Source: Actinomycetospora soli
Lineage (GTDB): Bacteria; Actinomycetota; Actinomycetes; Mycobacteriales; Pseudonocardiaceae
Assembly: GCF_021026295.1 (NCBI RefSeq)
Contig: NZ_JAJNDA010000016.1
Span: 1 to 64,000, forward strand
DNA: 64,000 nt
Direction of reading: 5' to 3'
Shown here: piece by piece, positions 54,539 to 64,000 of the stretch
Layout of the letters: each line of letters begins with the position of its first letter
How positions within the stretch are numbered: position 1 is the first letter of the stretch
Translations under genes and position numbers: made by a program
Notes under the pieces: model-generated
Databases searched by the model: none
Seen by the model: only the letters and a program-made list of their open reading frames with translations
Told to the model about the DNA's origin: nothing

Positions 54539-55564
54539 ATGCCCGCACCCGGCACCCCGCTCGAGAAGCTCGGCTTCCTCACGATCGGCACCTTCGACGG
54601 CGACGACCCGCGCCCCGGCCACGAGAGCCTCCTGCAGGAGATCGTGCTCGCCGAGGAGCTCGGCTTCGACTCCGTCTGGCTGCGCCACCGCCACCTCCAG
54701 CACGGCGTCTCCTCCCCCGTGACGCTGCTCGCGGCGGCCTCGCAGCGCACCTCGCGCATCGAGTTCGGCACGGCGGTCACCCCGCTGGGCTGGGAGAACC
54801 CGCTGCGCTACGCCGAGGACCTGTCCACCCTCGACGTCCTCTCCGGCGGTCGCATGAACCCGGGGCTCTCGGTCGGGCCGCCCGGACACTTCGACGACGT
54901 CAAGCACTCCCTCTACCCCGACACCGCCGACGCCGAGGACTTCACCTACACCCGCGTCGAGCGCCTGCTCTCCCTGCTGCGCGGGGAGCCCGCGAGCACC
55001 TTCTCCGGCGTCCAGGGCATCGAGGTCTTCTCCGACCACGTCCAGCCGCACGCCGCGGGCCTCGCCGAACGCGTCTGGTACGGCGCGGCGAGCGACCGCT
55101 CCGCGATCTGGGCCGGGGAGCAGGGCCTGAACCTGCTGACCTCCTCCGTGGTGCGCGTGGGCGAGGGCGAGGAGCCGGACTTCGCCGGCATCCAGTCGCG
55201 CACCATCCGGGCGTACCGGGAGGCTCTTCCCGACGGCAGGTCGGGCCGGGTCTCGCAGGGCCTCGTCGTGATCCCGACGGACTCCGCGACACCGGAGCAG
55301 GAGGCGAAGTACGCCGAGTACGTGGAGAGCCGCACGGCGCGGACGTCGTCGCCGCAGGGTCCGGGCCGACTGCTGTTCGCCCGCGACATCCTGGGCACGT
55401 CGGAGGAGGTCGCCGAGGCGCTCTACGCGCACGCCGCGTTCCGCGAGGTCACCGAGGTGGTGTTCGCGCTGCCGTTCGGCTTCGCCCACGAGGACTACGT
55501 GCAGATCCTGACCGACATGGCCACGCACCTGGGTCCGGCGCTGGGCTGGTCGGCCGGGGCATGA
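54539..55564 (+). CDS. LLM-class flavin-dependent oxidoreductase 1
   Basis: 341-residue luciferase-like monooxygenase-fold protein. Seen: EELGFDSVWLRHRHLQHGVS, QRTSRIEFGTAVTPLGWENP, LRYAEDLSTLDVLSGGRMNP, and a C-terminal FGFAHEDYVQILTDMA. ATG 54539 is used; an ATG at 54527 is in frame. It uses FMN or F420, which cannot be told from sequence alone. Its paralogue starts 7 bases after its stop, so they may form a heterodimer like bacterial luciferase. Confidence 0.88.
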   Translation: MPAPGTPLEKLGFLTIGTFDGDDPRPGHESLLQEIVLAEELGFDSVWLRHRHLQHGVSSPVTLLAAASQRTSRIEFGTAVTPLGWENPLRYAEDLSTLDVLSGGRMNPGLSVGPPGHFDDVKHSLYPDTADAEDFTYTRVERLLSLLRGEPASTFSGVQGIEVFSDHVQPHAAGLAERVWYGAASDRSAIWAGEQGLNLLTSSVVRVGEGEEPDFAGIQSRTIRAYREALPDGRSGRVSQGLVVIPTDSATPEQEAKYAEYVESRTARTSSPQGPGRLLFARDILGTSEEVAEALYAHAAFREVTEVVFALPFGFAHEDYVQILTDMATHLGPALGWSAGA

Positions 55565-55571
55565 TCTGTCC

Positions 55572-56609
55572 ATGCCCGAACCCGGCGTGCCCCTGGAGCG
55601 GCAGGGCTTCCTGACCCTCGGCACCTACGACGGCGCCGACCCCGCGCCCGGCCACGAGTACCTGCTGCGCGAGATCGTGCTGGGCGAGGAGCTCGGCTTC
55701 GACTCGGTGTGGCTGCGCCACCGCCACTTCCAGTCCGGCATCTCCTCGCCGGTCGCGATCCTCGCGGCCGCCTCGCAGCGCACGTCGCGGATCGAGTTCG
55801 GGACGGCGGTGACGCCGCTGGGCTGGGAGAACCCGCTGCGCTACGCCGAGGACCTCGGCACCGTCGACGTCCTCTCCGGCGGGCGGATGAACCCGGGCAT
55901 CAGCGTCGGGCCGCCGATCCACTGGGACGACGTGAAGGCCGGGCTCTACCCCGACACCGCCGAACACGAGGACCTGACCTACTCCCGGGTGGAGCGGCTC
56001 CTGGCCCTGCTGCGCGGGGAGCCGGCGAGCACGTTCTCCGGGATCGACGGCATCGAGTCGTTCTCCGACTACGTGCAGCCGCAGTCGCCGGGTCTGGCCG
56101 ACCGCGTCTGGTACGGCGGCGGCAGCCGGCGCTCGGTGCGCTGGGCCGGGGAGCACGGCCTCGCCATGCTCACGAGCAACGTCATCCAGGCCGAGGGCCA
56201 CGACCTCGGCGACGACGCGTCGCAGGTCTTCCCGCTCATCCAGGCCGAGCAGATCGAGCTCTTCCGGTCGGTGCACCCGCTCGGTGCCGCGGCGCGGGTG
56301 TCGCAGGGCCTCGTCGTCATCCCGACCGACTCCGCCACCGCCGACCAGAAGGCCCGCTACGCCGCCTTCGTCGAGCACCGCACCCCGCGGACCGCGGTCG
56401 CCCACGGCCCCCGGAACATGCTCTACGCCCGCGACCTCGTCGGCTCCTCGGACGAGATCGCCGAGGCGCTCTACGCGAACCCCGCGTTCCGGGCGGTCCG
56501 CGAGGTGGTCTGGGCGCTGCCGTTCACCTTCGAGCACGCCGACTACGTCCAGATCCTCACCGACATGGCCGAGAAGCTCGGCCCGGCGCTCGGCTGGAGC
56601 CCCCGATGA
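55572..56609 (+). CDS. LLM-class flavin-dependent oxidoreductase 2
   Basis: 345-residue tandem paralogue of the previous gene, alignable over its whole length (GEELGFDSVWLRHRHFQSG; AAASQRTSRIEFGTAVTPLG; SEALYANPAF-type C-terminal region). The central part differs most (GGGSRRSVRWAGEHGLAMLT), which suggests a division of roles. The stop overlaps the crotonase ATG by four bases (ATGA). Confidence 0.88.
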   Translation: MPEPGVPLERQGFLTLGTYDGADPAPGHEYLLREIVLGEELGFDSVWLRHRHFQSGISSPVAILAAASQRTSRIEFGTAVTPLGWENPLRYAEDLGTVDVLSGGRMNPGISVGPPIHWDDVKAGLYPDTAEHEDLTYSRVERLLALLRGEPASTFSGIDGIESFSDYVQPQSPGLADRVWYGGGSRRSVRWAGEHGLAMLTSNVIQAEGHDLGDDASQVFPLIQAEQIELFRSVHPLGAAARVSQGLVVIPTDSATADQKARYAAFVEHRTPRTAVAHGPRNMLYARDLVGSSDEIAEALYANPAFRAVREVVWALPFTFEHADYVQILTDMAEKLGPALGWSPR

Positions 56610-57388
56610 GCCTCCTTCCCGACGCCGGGTCGGTGCGGGTCACGCACGACGGTCCCGTCACGACCGTGACCCTGCACCGCCCCGAGCGGCGCAACGCCGT
56701 CGACGGCCCGACCGCGCTCGCACTCGCCGAGGCGTTCCGGGCGTTCGACGCGGACCCGCGCGCGGCGGTCGCCGTCCTGCACGGCGCCGACGGCGTGTTC
56801 TGCGCGGGCGCCGACCTCACCGCGGTGGGGAGTCCGTCGGGCAACCGCACCGACCCCGCCGGCGACGGACCGATGGGCCCGACCCGGCTGCGGCTGTCGA
56901 AGCCGGTGATCGCCGCGGTCTCCGGTCACGCCGTCGCGGGCGGGTTGGAGCTGGCGCTGTGGTGCGACCTGCGGGTGGCCGACGAGACCGCCGTGTTCGG
57001 GGTGTTCTGCCGTCGGTGGGGCGTGCCGCTGATCGACGGCGGCACCGTGCGTCTCCCCCGGTTGATCGGCACGAGCCGCGCGATGGACCTCGTCCTGACC
57101 GGCCGCCCCGTCGACGCCGCGGAGGCGCTGTCGATCGGGCTGGCGAACCGGGTCGTGCCGGCCGGGTCGGCGCTGTCGGCGGCCCAGTCGCTGGCGCGCG
57201 AGCTGGCCGCGTTCCCGCAGGTGTGTCTGCGTGCCGACCGGGCGTCGGTGCTCGGGCAGGAGGGCCTCGACGAGGAGTCCGCCCTGGCCGCTGAGTTCTC
57301 GGGCGGGCTGGCCGCACTGATGGCCGAGGGCGTGGCGGGCGCGGCGCGGTTCGCGTCCGGTGAGGGCCGGCACGGGAGCTTCGAGTAG
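56606..57388 (+). CDS. Enoyl-CoA hydratase/isomerase family protein
   Basis: 260-residue crotonase. Oxyanion-hole segments HGADGVFCAGADLTAVG and SGHAVAGGLELALWCDLRVA are present; the latter carries the first catalytic Glu (GGLELA). The second hydratase Glu, normally in FGxPE, is replaced: the segment reads FGVFCRRWGVPLIDGG. Isomerase, hydrolase or lyase chemistry is therefore as likely as hydration. Translationally coupled to the LLM pair. Confidence 0.87.
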   Translation: MSLLPDAGSVRVTHDGPVTTVTLHRPERRNAVDGPTALALAEAFRAFDADPRAAVAVLHGADGVFCAGADLTAVGSPSGNRTDPAGDGPMGPTRLRLSKPVIAAVSGHAVAGGLELALWCDLRVADETAVFGVFCRRWGVPLIDGGTVRLPRLIGTSRAMDLVLTGRPVDAAEALSIGLANRVVPAGSALSAAQSLARELAAFPQVCLRADRASVLGQEGLDEESALAAEFSGGLAALMAEGVAGAARFASGEGRHGSFE

Positions 57389-57493
57389 GCCTCACCCGCA
57401 CGACGACGTCGTGAGCACGACACGGCTGGACGCGGGCGTGTCGCTCACGCCGCCGATCTCGCCCGGGCACCGGCGCCCGCGCCTCCGCGAGGA

Positions 57494-57537
57494 TGACACC
57501 AGGCAGCATCCGGAGCCCCGGACCCTGCCTGACGTGA
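57494..57537. terminator. Palindromic gene-end element, family D copy 2
   Basis: TGACACC-AGGCAG ... CTGCCT-GACGTGA, with an inner CCGG-AGCC-CCGG stem, 24 bases after the dnaE stop and between convergent genes. It is preceded by CGCGAGGAT, as is the copy after uvrA (24214-24256). Another hairpin (GTGAGC-ACGACACG / CGTGTCG-CTCAC) lies at 57411-57450. Confidence 0.6.
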
Positions 57538-57560
57538 CACGCGCGGCGGCGCCGCCGGCG

Positions 57561-60500
57561 TCACTGCAGGCAGCGTGGCCCGAGCAGCGCCTTGAGGTCG
57601 CCCATCAAGGCGCCGGAGTTGGTGACCTTCAGCCCGTCGTCGAGACGCAGCACGTGGGACGCGCCGTTCGCGGCGAGCAGCGTCAGGTGGACCTCGCTCG
57701 GCCCGGGGTGGGCGACGAGGACCTCCTTGAACTTGCCGACCCGCTCCGGCGTGCACCGGGCGCTCTCGATCGTGACGCGCACGGGCGGAGCGGCCTGCGC
57801 GCCGGTGGACAGGTCGGGCACCGCGAGGTCCTCCACGAACAGGCTCACGCGGTCGTCCCGCTTGTTGACCTTCGCCTTGAGCAGCACGATCGCGTCCTCG
57901 GAGACGTCGATCGACACGGCCGCGTAGGTCCGCGGGAAGAACAGCACCTCGATGCCGCCGGCGAGGTCCTCGATCTGGGCCGACGCCCAGGGCTCGCCCT
58001 TCTTGTTCACCCGTCGGGTGACGCTGGCGAGGATGCCGCCCACCGTGACCTGCGCACCCTCCGCGACGTCACCCTCGAGGATCTTGGTGATCGGGGTGTC
58101 GGCGCGGCTGGCGAGCACGTGCTCGATCCCGTTGAGCGGGTGCCCGGACACGTAGAGGCCGAGCATCTCCCGCTCCAGGGCGAGCCGGTGCTTGGGCTCC
58201 CACTCGCCGTCGGGGACCTTCACGTCGAACATGCCCGTCGTGTCCACGGCCTCGGCGCCGTCGTCGGGTTCGTCGAAGCTCCCGAAGAGGTCGAACTGAC
58301 CGTCGGCCTCGGCCCGCTTGGTGGTCATCACCGCGTCGATGGCCTCGGCGTGCACCAGCGCGAGTCCCTTGCGCGGGTGTCCGAGCGAGTCGAACGCACC
58401 GGCCTTGATGAGCGACTCGACCGTCTTCTTGTTGCAGACCTGCTGCTCGACCTTGCGCAGGAAGTCCGAGAAGTCGGTGAAGTTGCCCTTCTCGCGGCGG
58501 CTGCCGACGATCGACTCGACGACGTTCGCGCCCACGTTGCGGATCGCGCCGAGACCGAAGCGGATGTCGGACCCGACCGGGGCGAAGTCGCGCACCGAGT
58601 CGTTCACGTCCGGCGGCAGCACCGTGATGCCCATGCGGCGGCACTCGGCGAGGTAGATCGCCGCCTTGTCCTTGTCGTCCCGGACGCTGGTGAGCACCGC
58701 GGCCATGTACTCGGCGGGGTAGTTCGCCTTGAGGTACGCGGTCCAGTACGACACCACGCCGTAGGCCGCCGAGTGCGCGCGGTTGAACGCGTAGTCGGAG
58801 AACGGCAGGAGGATGTCCCACAGCGTCTTGATCGCGGCCGCGGAGTAGCCGTTGTCCTTCATGCCCTGGGCGAAACCCTCGTACTCCTTGTCGAGGATTT
58901 CCTTCTTCTTCTTGCCCATGGCGCGGCGGAGCAGGTCGGCCTTGCCCAGCGAGTAGCCCGCGAGCTTCTGGGCGATCGCCATGACCTGTTCCTGGTAGAC
59001 GATCAGGCCGTAGGTCTCGCCGAGGACGTCCTTGAGGGGCTCCGCCAGCTCCGGGTGGATCGGCGTGACCTCTTGGCGCTTGTTCTTGCGGTCCGCGTAG
59101 TCGTTGTGCGCGTTTGCGCCCATCGGGCCCGGCCGGTACAGCGCGCCGACGGCGGAGATGTCGTCGAACTCGGTCGGCGCCATCCGGCGGAGCAGGTCGC
59201 GCATCGGCCCGCCGTCGAGCTGGAAGACCCCGAGGGTGTCGCCGCGCGAGAGCAGCTCGTAGGTGGCCTTGTCGTCGAGCCCGAGGTTGTCGAGGTCGAG
59301 CGGCTCCTTGCCGTTCAGCGTGATGTTCTTCAGCGCGTCGTCGATGATCGTCAGGTTGCGCAGGCCGAGGAAGTCCATCTTGAGCAGCCCGAGGGTCTCG
59401 CAGACCCCCATGTCGAACTGCGTGATGATCGCGCCGTCGGCCTCGCGACGCTGGATCGGGATCACGTCGATGAGGTTCTCCCTCGACATGATCACGCCGG
59501 CCGCGTGCACGCCCCACTGACGCTTGAGGCCCTCGAGGTCACGCGCGGTGTCGACGATCTCCTTGACCTGCGGGTCCGACTCGTAGAGCGCCCGCATCTC
59601 GGCGGCCTCGGAGTAGCGCTTGTGGCTCGGGTCGAACACCCCGGACAGCGGGATGTCCTTGCCCATGACGGCGGGCGGCATCGACTTGGTGATGCGGTCG
59701 GCCACCGCGTAGCCGGGCTGGCCGTAGAGCACGCGCGCGGAGTCCTTGATCGCGGCCTTCGCCTTGATCGTGGAGTAGGTGATGATCTGGGCGATCTTCT
59801 CCTCGCCGTACTTCTCGGTGACGTAGCGGATCATCTCGCCGCGCCGGCGCTCGTCGAAGTCCATGTCGATGTCGGGCATGGAGACGCGCTCGGGGTTGAG
59901 GAACCGCTCGAAGATCAGCTTGTGGTGGATCGGGTCGAGGTCGGTGATGCCCAGGACGTACGCCACGAGGCTGCCGGCGGCGCTGCCTCGGCCCGGCCCG
60001 ACGCGCAGGTTGACCGAGCGCGCGTAGTTCAGCAGGTCGGCCGTCACCAGGAAGTAGCCCGGGTAGCCCATCTGCATGATGACCGAGACCTCGTACTCGG
60101 CCTGCTTGCGGTAGTTGTCCGGGACGCCGTTCGGGAACCGCCAGTGCAGGCCCCGCTCGACCTCCTTGACCAGCCAGCTGCCCTCGGTCTCGCCCTCGGG
60201 GACCGGCGCCACCGGCTGCAGGTCGCGGCCCTCGGTGAACGTGATGTCGACGCGCTCGGCGATGGCCAGCGTGTTGTCGCACGCCTCCGGGAACACCGGG
60301 TCCCACTGCGCGCGCATCTCGGCGGCCGACTTCAGGTAGAAGTCCTGCGCGTCGAACCGGAACCGGTTCGGGTCGTTCATCGTCTTGCCGGTCTGCACGC
60401 AGAGCAGCACCTCGTGCGGCTTCGCGTCCTTCGCGTACGTGTAGTGCAGGTCGTTCGTCGCGAGGCCCGGCAGGTCGAGCTTCTTCTTGAGGTCGTAGAG

Positions 60501-61106
60501 GTCGTCGCGGACCCGGCGTTCGATCTCGATGCCGTGGTCCATCAGCTCGCAGAAGAAGTTGTCGCGGCCGAAGATGTCGCGGTAGTCGCTGGCGGCCTGC
60601 ATGGCGCCGTCGCGGTCGCCGTACTGGAGCAGGCGCGCGACCTCGCCCGACGGGCAGCCCGTCGTCGCGATGATCCCCTTGCCGTAGGTCTCCAGGAGCT
60701 CCCGGTCCATACGCGGCTTGTAGTAGTACCCCTCGAGGCTCGCGAGGCTGGAGAGCCGGAAGAGGTTGTGCATCCCCTCCGTGTTCTCCGCCAGGAGCGT
60801 CATGTGGGTGTACATCTCGCCCGGGTTGTCCTGGTCGGCCTTGACGCCGTTCAGGGTCGCCCGCTTGCGCTCGTGCCGGGACCCGGGGGCGATGTAGCCC
60901 TCCATGCCGATGATCGGCTTGACCCCGTGCGCCTTCGACTTCTTCCAGAACTCGTAGGCGCCGTAGGTGTTGCCGTGGTCGGTCATCGCGAGGGCCGGCA
61001 TGCCCATGCGGGCGGCCTCGGTGAACAGGTCGTCCAACCGCGCCGCGCCGTCGAGCATCGAGAACTCGGTATGGGTGTGGAGGTGGACGAACGAGTCGTC
61101 GGACAC
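57561..61106 (-). CDS. dnaE: DNA polymerase III alpha subunit
   Basis: 1181-residue replicative polymerase (DnaE1 type). PHP domain at the start ([20 protein letters not shown]); palm with the catalytic Asp pair in [16 protein letters not shown] (about residue 415) and the third Asp in [18 protein letters not shown]-adjacent regions; helix-hairpin-helix (about 880-910); OB fold (about 990-1070, [18 protein letters not shown]). GTG start with GGGAGG eight bases upstream. The small acidic gene lies 72 bases upstream on the same strand. Confidence 0.97.
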   Translation of the reverse strand: MSDDSFVHLHTHTEFSMLDGAARLDDLFTEAARMGMPALAMTDHGNTYGAYEFWKKSKAHGVKPIIGMEGYIAPGSRHERKRATLNGVKADQDNPGEMYTHMTLLAENTEGMHNLFRLSSLASLEGYYYKPRMDRELLETYGKGIIATTGCPSGEVARLLQYGDRDGAMQAASDYRDIFGRDNFFCELMDHGIEIERRVRDDLYDLKKKLDLPGLATNDLHYTYAKDAKPHEVLLCVQTGKTMNDPNRFRFDAQDFYLKSAAEMRAQWDPVFPEACDNTLAIAERVDITFTEGRDLQPVAPVPEGETEGSWLVKEVERGLHWRFPNGVPDNYRKQAEYEVSVIMQMGYPGYFLVTADLLNYARSVNLRVGPGRGSAAGSLVAYVLGITDLDPIHHKLIFERFLNPERVSMPDIDMDFDERRRGEMIRYVTEKYGEEKIAQIITYSTIKAKAAIKDSARVLYGQPGYAVADRITKSMPPAVMGKDIPLSGVFDPSHKRYSEAAEMRALYESDPQVKEIVDTARDLEGLKRQWGVHAAGVIMSRENLIDVIPIQRREADGAIITQFDMGVCETLGLLKMDFLGLRNLTIIDDALKNITLNGKEPLDLDNLGLDDKATYELLSRGDTLGVFQLDGGPMRDLLRRMAPTEFDDISAVGALYRPGPMGANAHNDYADRKNKRQEVTPIHPELAEPLKDVLGETYGLIVYQEQVMAIAQKLAGYSLGKADLLRRAMGKKKKEILDKEYEGFAQGMKDNGYSAAAIKTLWDILLPFSDYAFNRAHSAAYGVVSYWTAYLKANYPAEYMAAVLTSVRDDKDKAAIYLAECRRMGITVLPPDVNDSVRDFAPVGSDIRFGLGAIRNVGANVVESIVGSRREKGNFTDFSDFLRKVEQQVCNKKTVESLIKAGAFDSLGHPRKGLALVHAEAIDAVMTTKRAEADGQFDLFGSFDEPDDGAEAVDTTGMFDVKVPDGEWEPKHRLALEREMLGLYVSGHPLNGIEHVLASRADTPITKILEGDVAEGAQVTVGGILASVTRRVNKKGEPWASAQIEDLAGGIEVLFFPRTYAAVSIDVSEDAIVLLKAKVNKRDDRVSLFVEDLAVPDLSTGAQAAPPVRVTIESARCTPERVGKFKEVLVAHPGPSEVHLTLLAANGASHVLRLDDGLKVTNSGALMGDLKALLGPRCLQ

Positions 61107-61178
61107 GCCAGGAACCTCCCCGCGGGCTGCCGGTCAGGACGGGGCCACGCTACCCGTCGGGTCCGACAGTCTCGGCGC

Positions 61179-61415
61179 TCACTCGGGGGGCGGACCGTCG
61201 ATGCTGCTCACCGACCCGGGGCGGCGTGTCGGCGCCCGGGAGGCGTTCCGCGCGTCGCACGAGCCGCACGGACAGCACACCGAGCCGTCGCACGGGATCG
61301 GCCCGTAGGCCTCGTCGTCGTCCTCGTCGTCCCGGTCGAACGTGTCCTCCCAGGACGGGTCGTCGCCGGTCGACCACAGTCGCCCCAGCTCGGCCAGGTC
61401 CACGATTCGTCGCAT
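61179..61415 (-). CDS. Small acidic cysteine-containing protein upstream of dnaE
   Basis: 78-residue protein: MRRIVDLAELGRLWSTGDDP, a very acidic stretch FDRDDEDDDEAYG, then DGSVCCPCGSCDARNA with four cysteines in CCPCGSC, and a basic/Pro tail. ATG 61415 has GAGGGGGA seven bases upstream. A 15-base palindrome GTGTC-GATCG-GACAC (61428-61442) lies just before that. I do not recognise the family. A near-copy of an 18-base stretch lies upstream of both this gene and dnaE. Confidence 0.65.
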   Translation of the reverse strand: MRRIVDLAELGRLWSTGDDPSWEDTFDRDDEDDDEAYGPIPCDGSVCCPCGSCDARNASRAPTRRPGSVSSIDGPPPE

Positions 61416-61563
61416 GGCATCCCCCTCGTGTCGATCGGACACGCGGAGGGTGACGCAGGGGTCCGACAGCCTCGGCCGTTGATGCGAGGCGATCCGAGGC
61501 CACGTGGAGTGGACGGGCGCCTCGTGGGGCGCCTCGTCTCGGGCTGCGGCCGTCCTCGGCTCG

Positions 61564-61921
61564 CCTTGTCGCGGGCTACGGCCGACCTCGGCTCGCCTTG
61601 TCGCGGGGATTCACAACGACAAGGCACGGCGGGGGCGGGCACGGACCACGACAAGGCACTCGCGGGCAGGGCGACGTCCGGCCGCCGGTCTCCGTCGGCA
61701 CCCTGTCGTGGGCTCCGGCCGACCTCGGGTCGCCCTGTCGTTGTGAATCCCCGCGACAAGGCACCCGCGGGGCGGCGGCAGGCCACGACAAGGCACCCGC
61801 GGGGCGGCGGCAGACCACGACAAGGCACCCGTGAGGCGGCGGCAGGCCACGACAAGGCACCCGTGGAGCGGCGGCAAGCCGCGACAAGGCACCCGCGGGG
61901 CCGCAGCAAGCCGCGAAGGCG
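61564..61921. repeat. 32-bp-period repeat locus with inverted segments
   Basis: The octamer CGACAAGG, or its complement CCTTGTCG/CCCTGTCG, recurs at exactly 32-base steps. Minus-type at 61564 and 61596; plus-type at 61617 and 61649; minus-type at 61701 and 61733; plus-type at 61754, 61786, 61818, 61850, 61882 and a worn copy at 61914. The last six form a direct tandem array with few mismatches. 61596-61624 and 61733-61761 are a 29-base inverted pair with one mismatch. Period 32 is not a multiple of three and all frames drift, so it is not coding. It fills most of the gene-free 61416-61966. Confidence 0.9.
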
Positions 61922-61966
61922 CCCGCGGGGCGGGCCGGACCGGCCGACCCGCCGTCGGGAAGGGCC

Positions 61967-62848
61967 CTAGAGGAGCCCCGCACCCTCCAGGGCGGCGCGC
62001 ACCACCGCGGCCTCCTCGTCGGAGGCCTCGACGAGCGGGAGACGCAGACCCGGGCCGCACAGCCCGAGCATCGCCAGGGCGGCCTTGACCGGGATCGGGT
62101 TCACCGTGACCGACAGCGCGTCGAGGATCGGCTTGAACGCCGCCTCGAGTTCCGCGCGGTGCTCCGGCTCGCGGGCCATCCGGGCCATGAGGTCGCCGCA
62201 GACGTGCGAGGCGACGGAGATGACGCCGCACTCCCCCAGGTCCAGCACGGGGGCGTACAGCTCGTCGTTGCCGGCGTAGATGCCGAGGCCGTCGACCTTC
62301 GCGAGGTTCGCGTTCGCGGCCTGCTTGACGTAGTCGACGTGCTCGATCTGGGCCAGCTCGGCGAGCTCGTCGTTCGGCACGTCGCGGGAGACGCGCGACG
62401 GGATGTTGTAGAGCACGATCGGCTTGTCGGTGGCCTTCGCGACCTCGCGGTAGTGCGCGGCGAGACCCCGGCGGTTGGGCCGGTTGTAGTACGGGGTGAC
62501 CGAGAGGATCGCGTCGACGCCCGCGGCGGTCGCGCGCTCGGTCATCTCGACGGCGTGGCGGGTGTCGTTCGAGCCGGCCGACCCGACGATCGTCACGCCG
62601 GCGGGGCGCTCCGCGCAGGCCAGCTCGACGAGGCGCATGTGCTCCTCGATCGACAGGGTGGGCGACTCACCGGTGGTCCCGCACACGACGATCCCGTCGG
62701 AACCGTGGGCGGCCAGGTGGTGCATCAGGTCGACGAAGGTCTTCTCGTCGACGGCCCCCTGCTCGTCGAAGGGCGTGACGATGGCGGTGAGGACGGTTCC
62801 GAGCGACACCCGGACAGGTTGCCCTGTCGGGGTGCCGCCCGTCGACAC
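61967..62848 (-). CDS. dapA: 4-hydroxy-tetrahydrodipicolinate synthase
   Basis: 293-residue class I aldolase that condenses pyruvate with aspartate semialdehyde in the lysine/diaminopimelate pathway. CGTTGESPTLSIEEH (about residue 57), SVTPYYNRPNRRGL, VLYNIPSRVSRDV with the catalytic Tyr, and VDYVKQAANANL with the Schiff-base lysine. The GTG at 62848 lies 13 bases after mdh with no good ribosome site; a GTG 14 codons later (VSLGTVLTAIV) is possible. No dapB is adjacent. Confidence 0.94.
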   Translation of the reverse strand: MSTGGTPTGQPVRVSLGTVLTAIVTPFDEQGAVDEKTFVDLMHHLAAHGSDGIVVCGTTGESPTLSIEEHMRLVELACAERPAGVTIVGSAGSNDTRHAVEMTERATAAGVDAILSVTPYYNRPNRRGLAAHYREVAKATDKPIVLYNIPSRVSRDVPNDELAELAQIEHVDYVKQAANANLAKVDGLGIYAGNDELYAPVLDLGECGVISVASHVCGDLMARMAREPEHRAELEAAFKPILDALSVTVNPIPVKAALAMLGLCGPGLRLPLVEASDEEAAVVRAALEGAGLL

Positions 62849-62861
62849 CGGGTGGGCCGTC

Positions 62862-63920
<1,059 letters not shown>

Positions 63921-63942
63921 TCACCTCACCGCGCCCACCGGG

Positions 63943-64000
63943 TCAGTCGCCGACGACGAGCTGCGAGCGCCGCTGACCGATGTAGCGGAACGTCAGCGCC
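63943..64000 (-). CDS. 3' end of an unidentified gene
   Basis: The last 18 codons before a TGA at 63945-63943 read TFRYIGQRRSQLVVGD-type residues, basic then ending in acidic GD. The gene continues past base 64000. Codon use is high-GC at third positions, as in its neighbours. The family cannot be named from so little; a small membrane protein or folD-side gene is common here in relatives. Confidence 0.4.
   Translation of the reverse strand, partial: ALTFRYIGQRRSQLVVGD

Noticed and set aside
61564-61921. CRISPR array
   Set aside because: The spacing is regular, but the repeated core is only 8 bases, the six-copy block is conserved across the whole unit rather than having unique spacers, orientation changes, and no cas genes are near.
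57360-61970. Plus-strand open frame of about 1500 codons antisense to dnaE
   Set aside because: It mirrors dnaE codons and has no domain features; a GC artefact.
61208-62231. Arg/Pro/Cys-rich proteins encoded across the 32-bp repeats
   Set aside because: The period is not a multiple of three, so every frame is open by composition alone.

Overview
The window is very GC-rich, codon-biased actinobacterial chromosome. Gene content and neighbourhoods (uvrA with an MBL gene, infC-rpmI-rplT-tsnR-pheST, argCJBDFRH, mpg-tyrS, nadABC with an NrtR regulator, bioB-bsaP) match blocks known from Mycobacterium, but the order and the accessory genes fit Pseudonocardiales better (a Pseudonocardia or Actinomycetospora relative). 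This placement is inference; no database was consulted. I see no prophage, insertion sequence, CRISPR array or tRNA gene.

Layout. 1-553: 5' end of a 16S rRNA gene (minus strand) with its leader, boxA-like element and promoter region. 563-9920: one minus-strand run, argC-argJ-argB-argD-argF-argR-argH-mpg-tyrS, with several 4-base stop/start overlaps and a leaderless promoter inside a candidate ArgR operator. mpg carries a frameshift, and argG is absent. 9926-17874: an NDH-2-like flavoprotein, an acyl-CoA ligase, an HTH_42 protein, a 2-oxoacid decarboxylase, and a divergent alpha/beta hydrolase/TetR pair sharing one operator. 17952-27169: translation and repair block (pheT, pheS, tsnR, rplT, rpmI, infC with a non-canonical AUC start, uvrA). 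27410-34723: catalase-like protein, MBL hydrolase, two EAL-DICT proteins with matching promoter/operator elements, an S4 protein and two secreted GH12 proteins. 34734-40331: nadA-nadB-nadC plus an overlapping FAD amine oxidase, divergent from nrtR across a clear NrtR operator. 40412-52258: LON-domain protein and the biotin region (DUF2567, bsaP, bioB, bioD, a LysA-like decarboxylase, a tiny zinc ribbon, bioF, a SulP-carbonic anhydrase fusion, bioA, and a PaaX regulator). 52341-57388: a small catabolic-looking cluster (VOC protein, amidohydrolase, class II aldolase, two LLM flavin oxidoreductases, crotonase). 57561-63839: dnaE, a small acidic Cys protein, a striking 32-bp-period repeat locus, dapA and mdh. 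The window ends in the 3' end of an unidentified minus-strand gene.

Two themes run through the intergenic DNA. First, many genes have a TANNNT-like -10 hexamer 6-8 bases before the start codon and no Shine-Dalgarno, which predicts leaderless mRNAs and helps choose starts. Second, gene ends carry palindromes that fall into small recurring families, each with two or three related copies in this window. The most unusual structure is the 61564-61921 array: a core octamer repeated at exactly 32-bp spacing on both strands, with a 29-bp inverted pair inside it.
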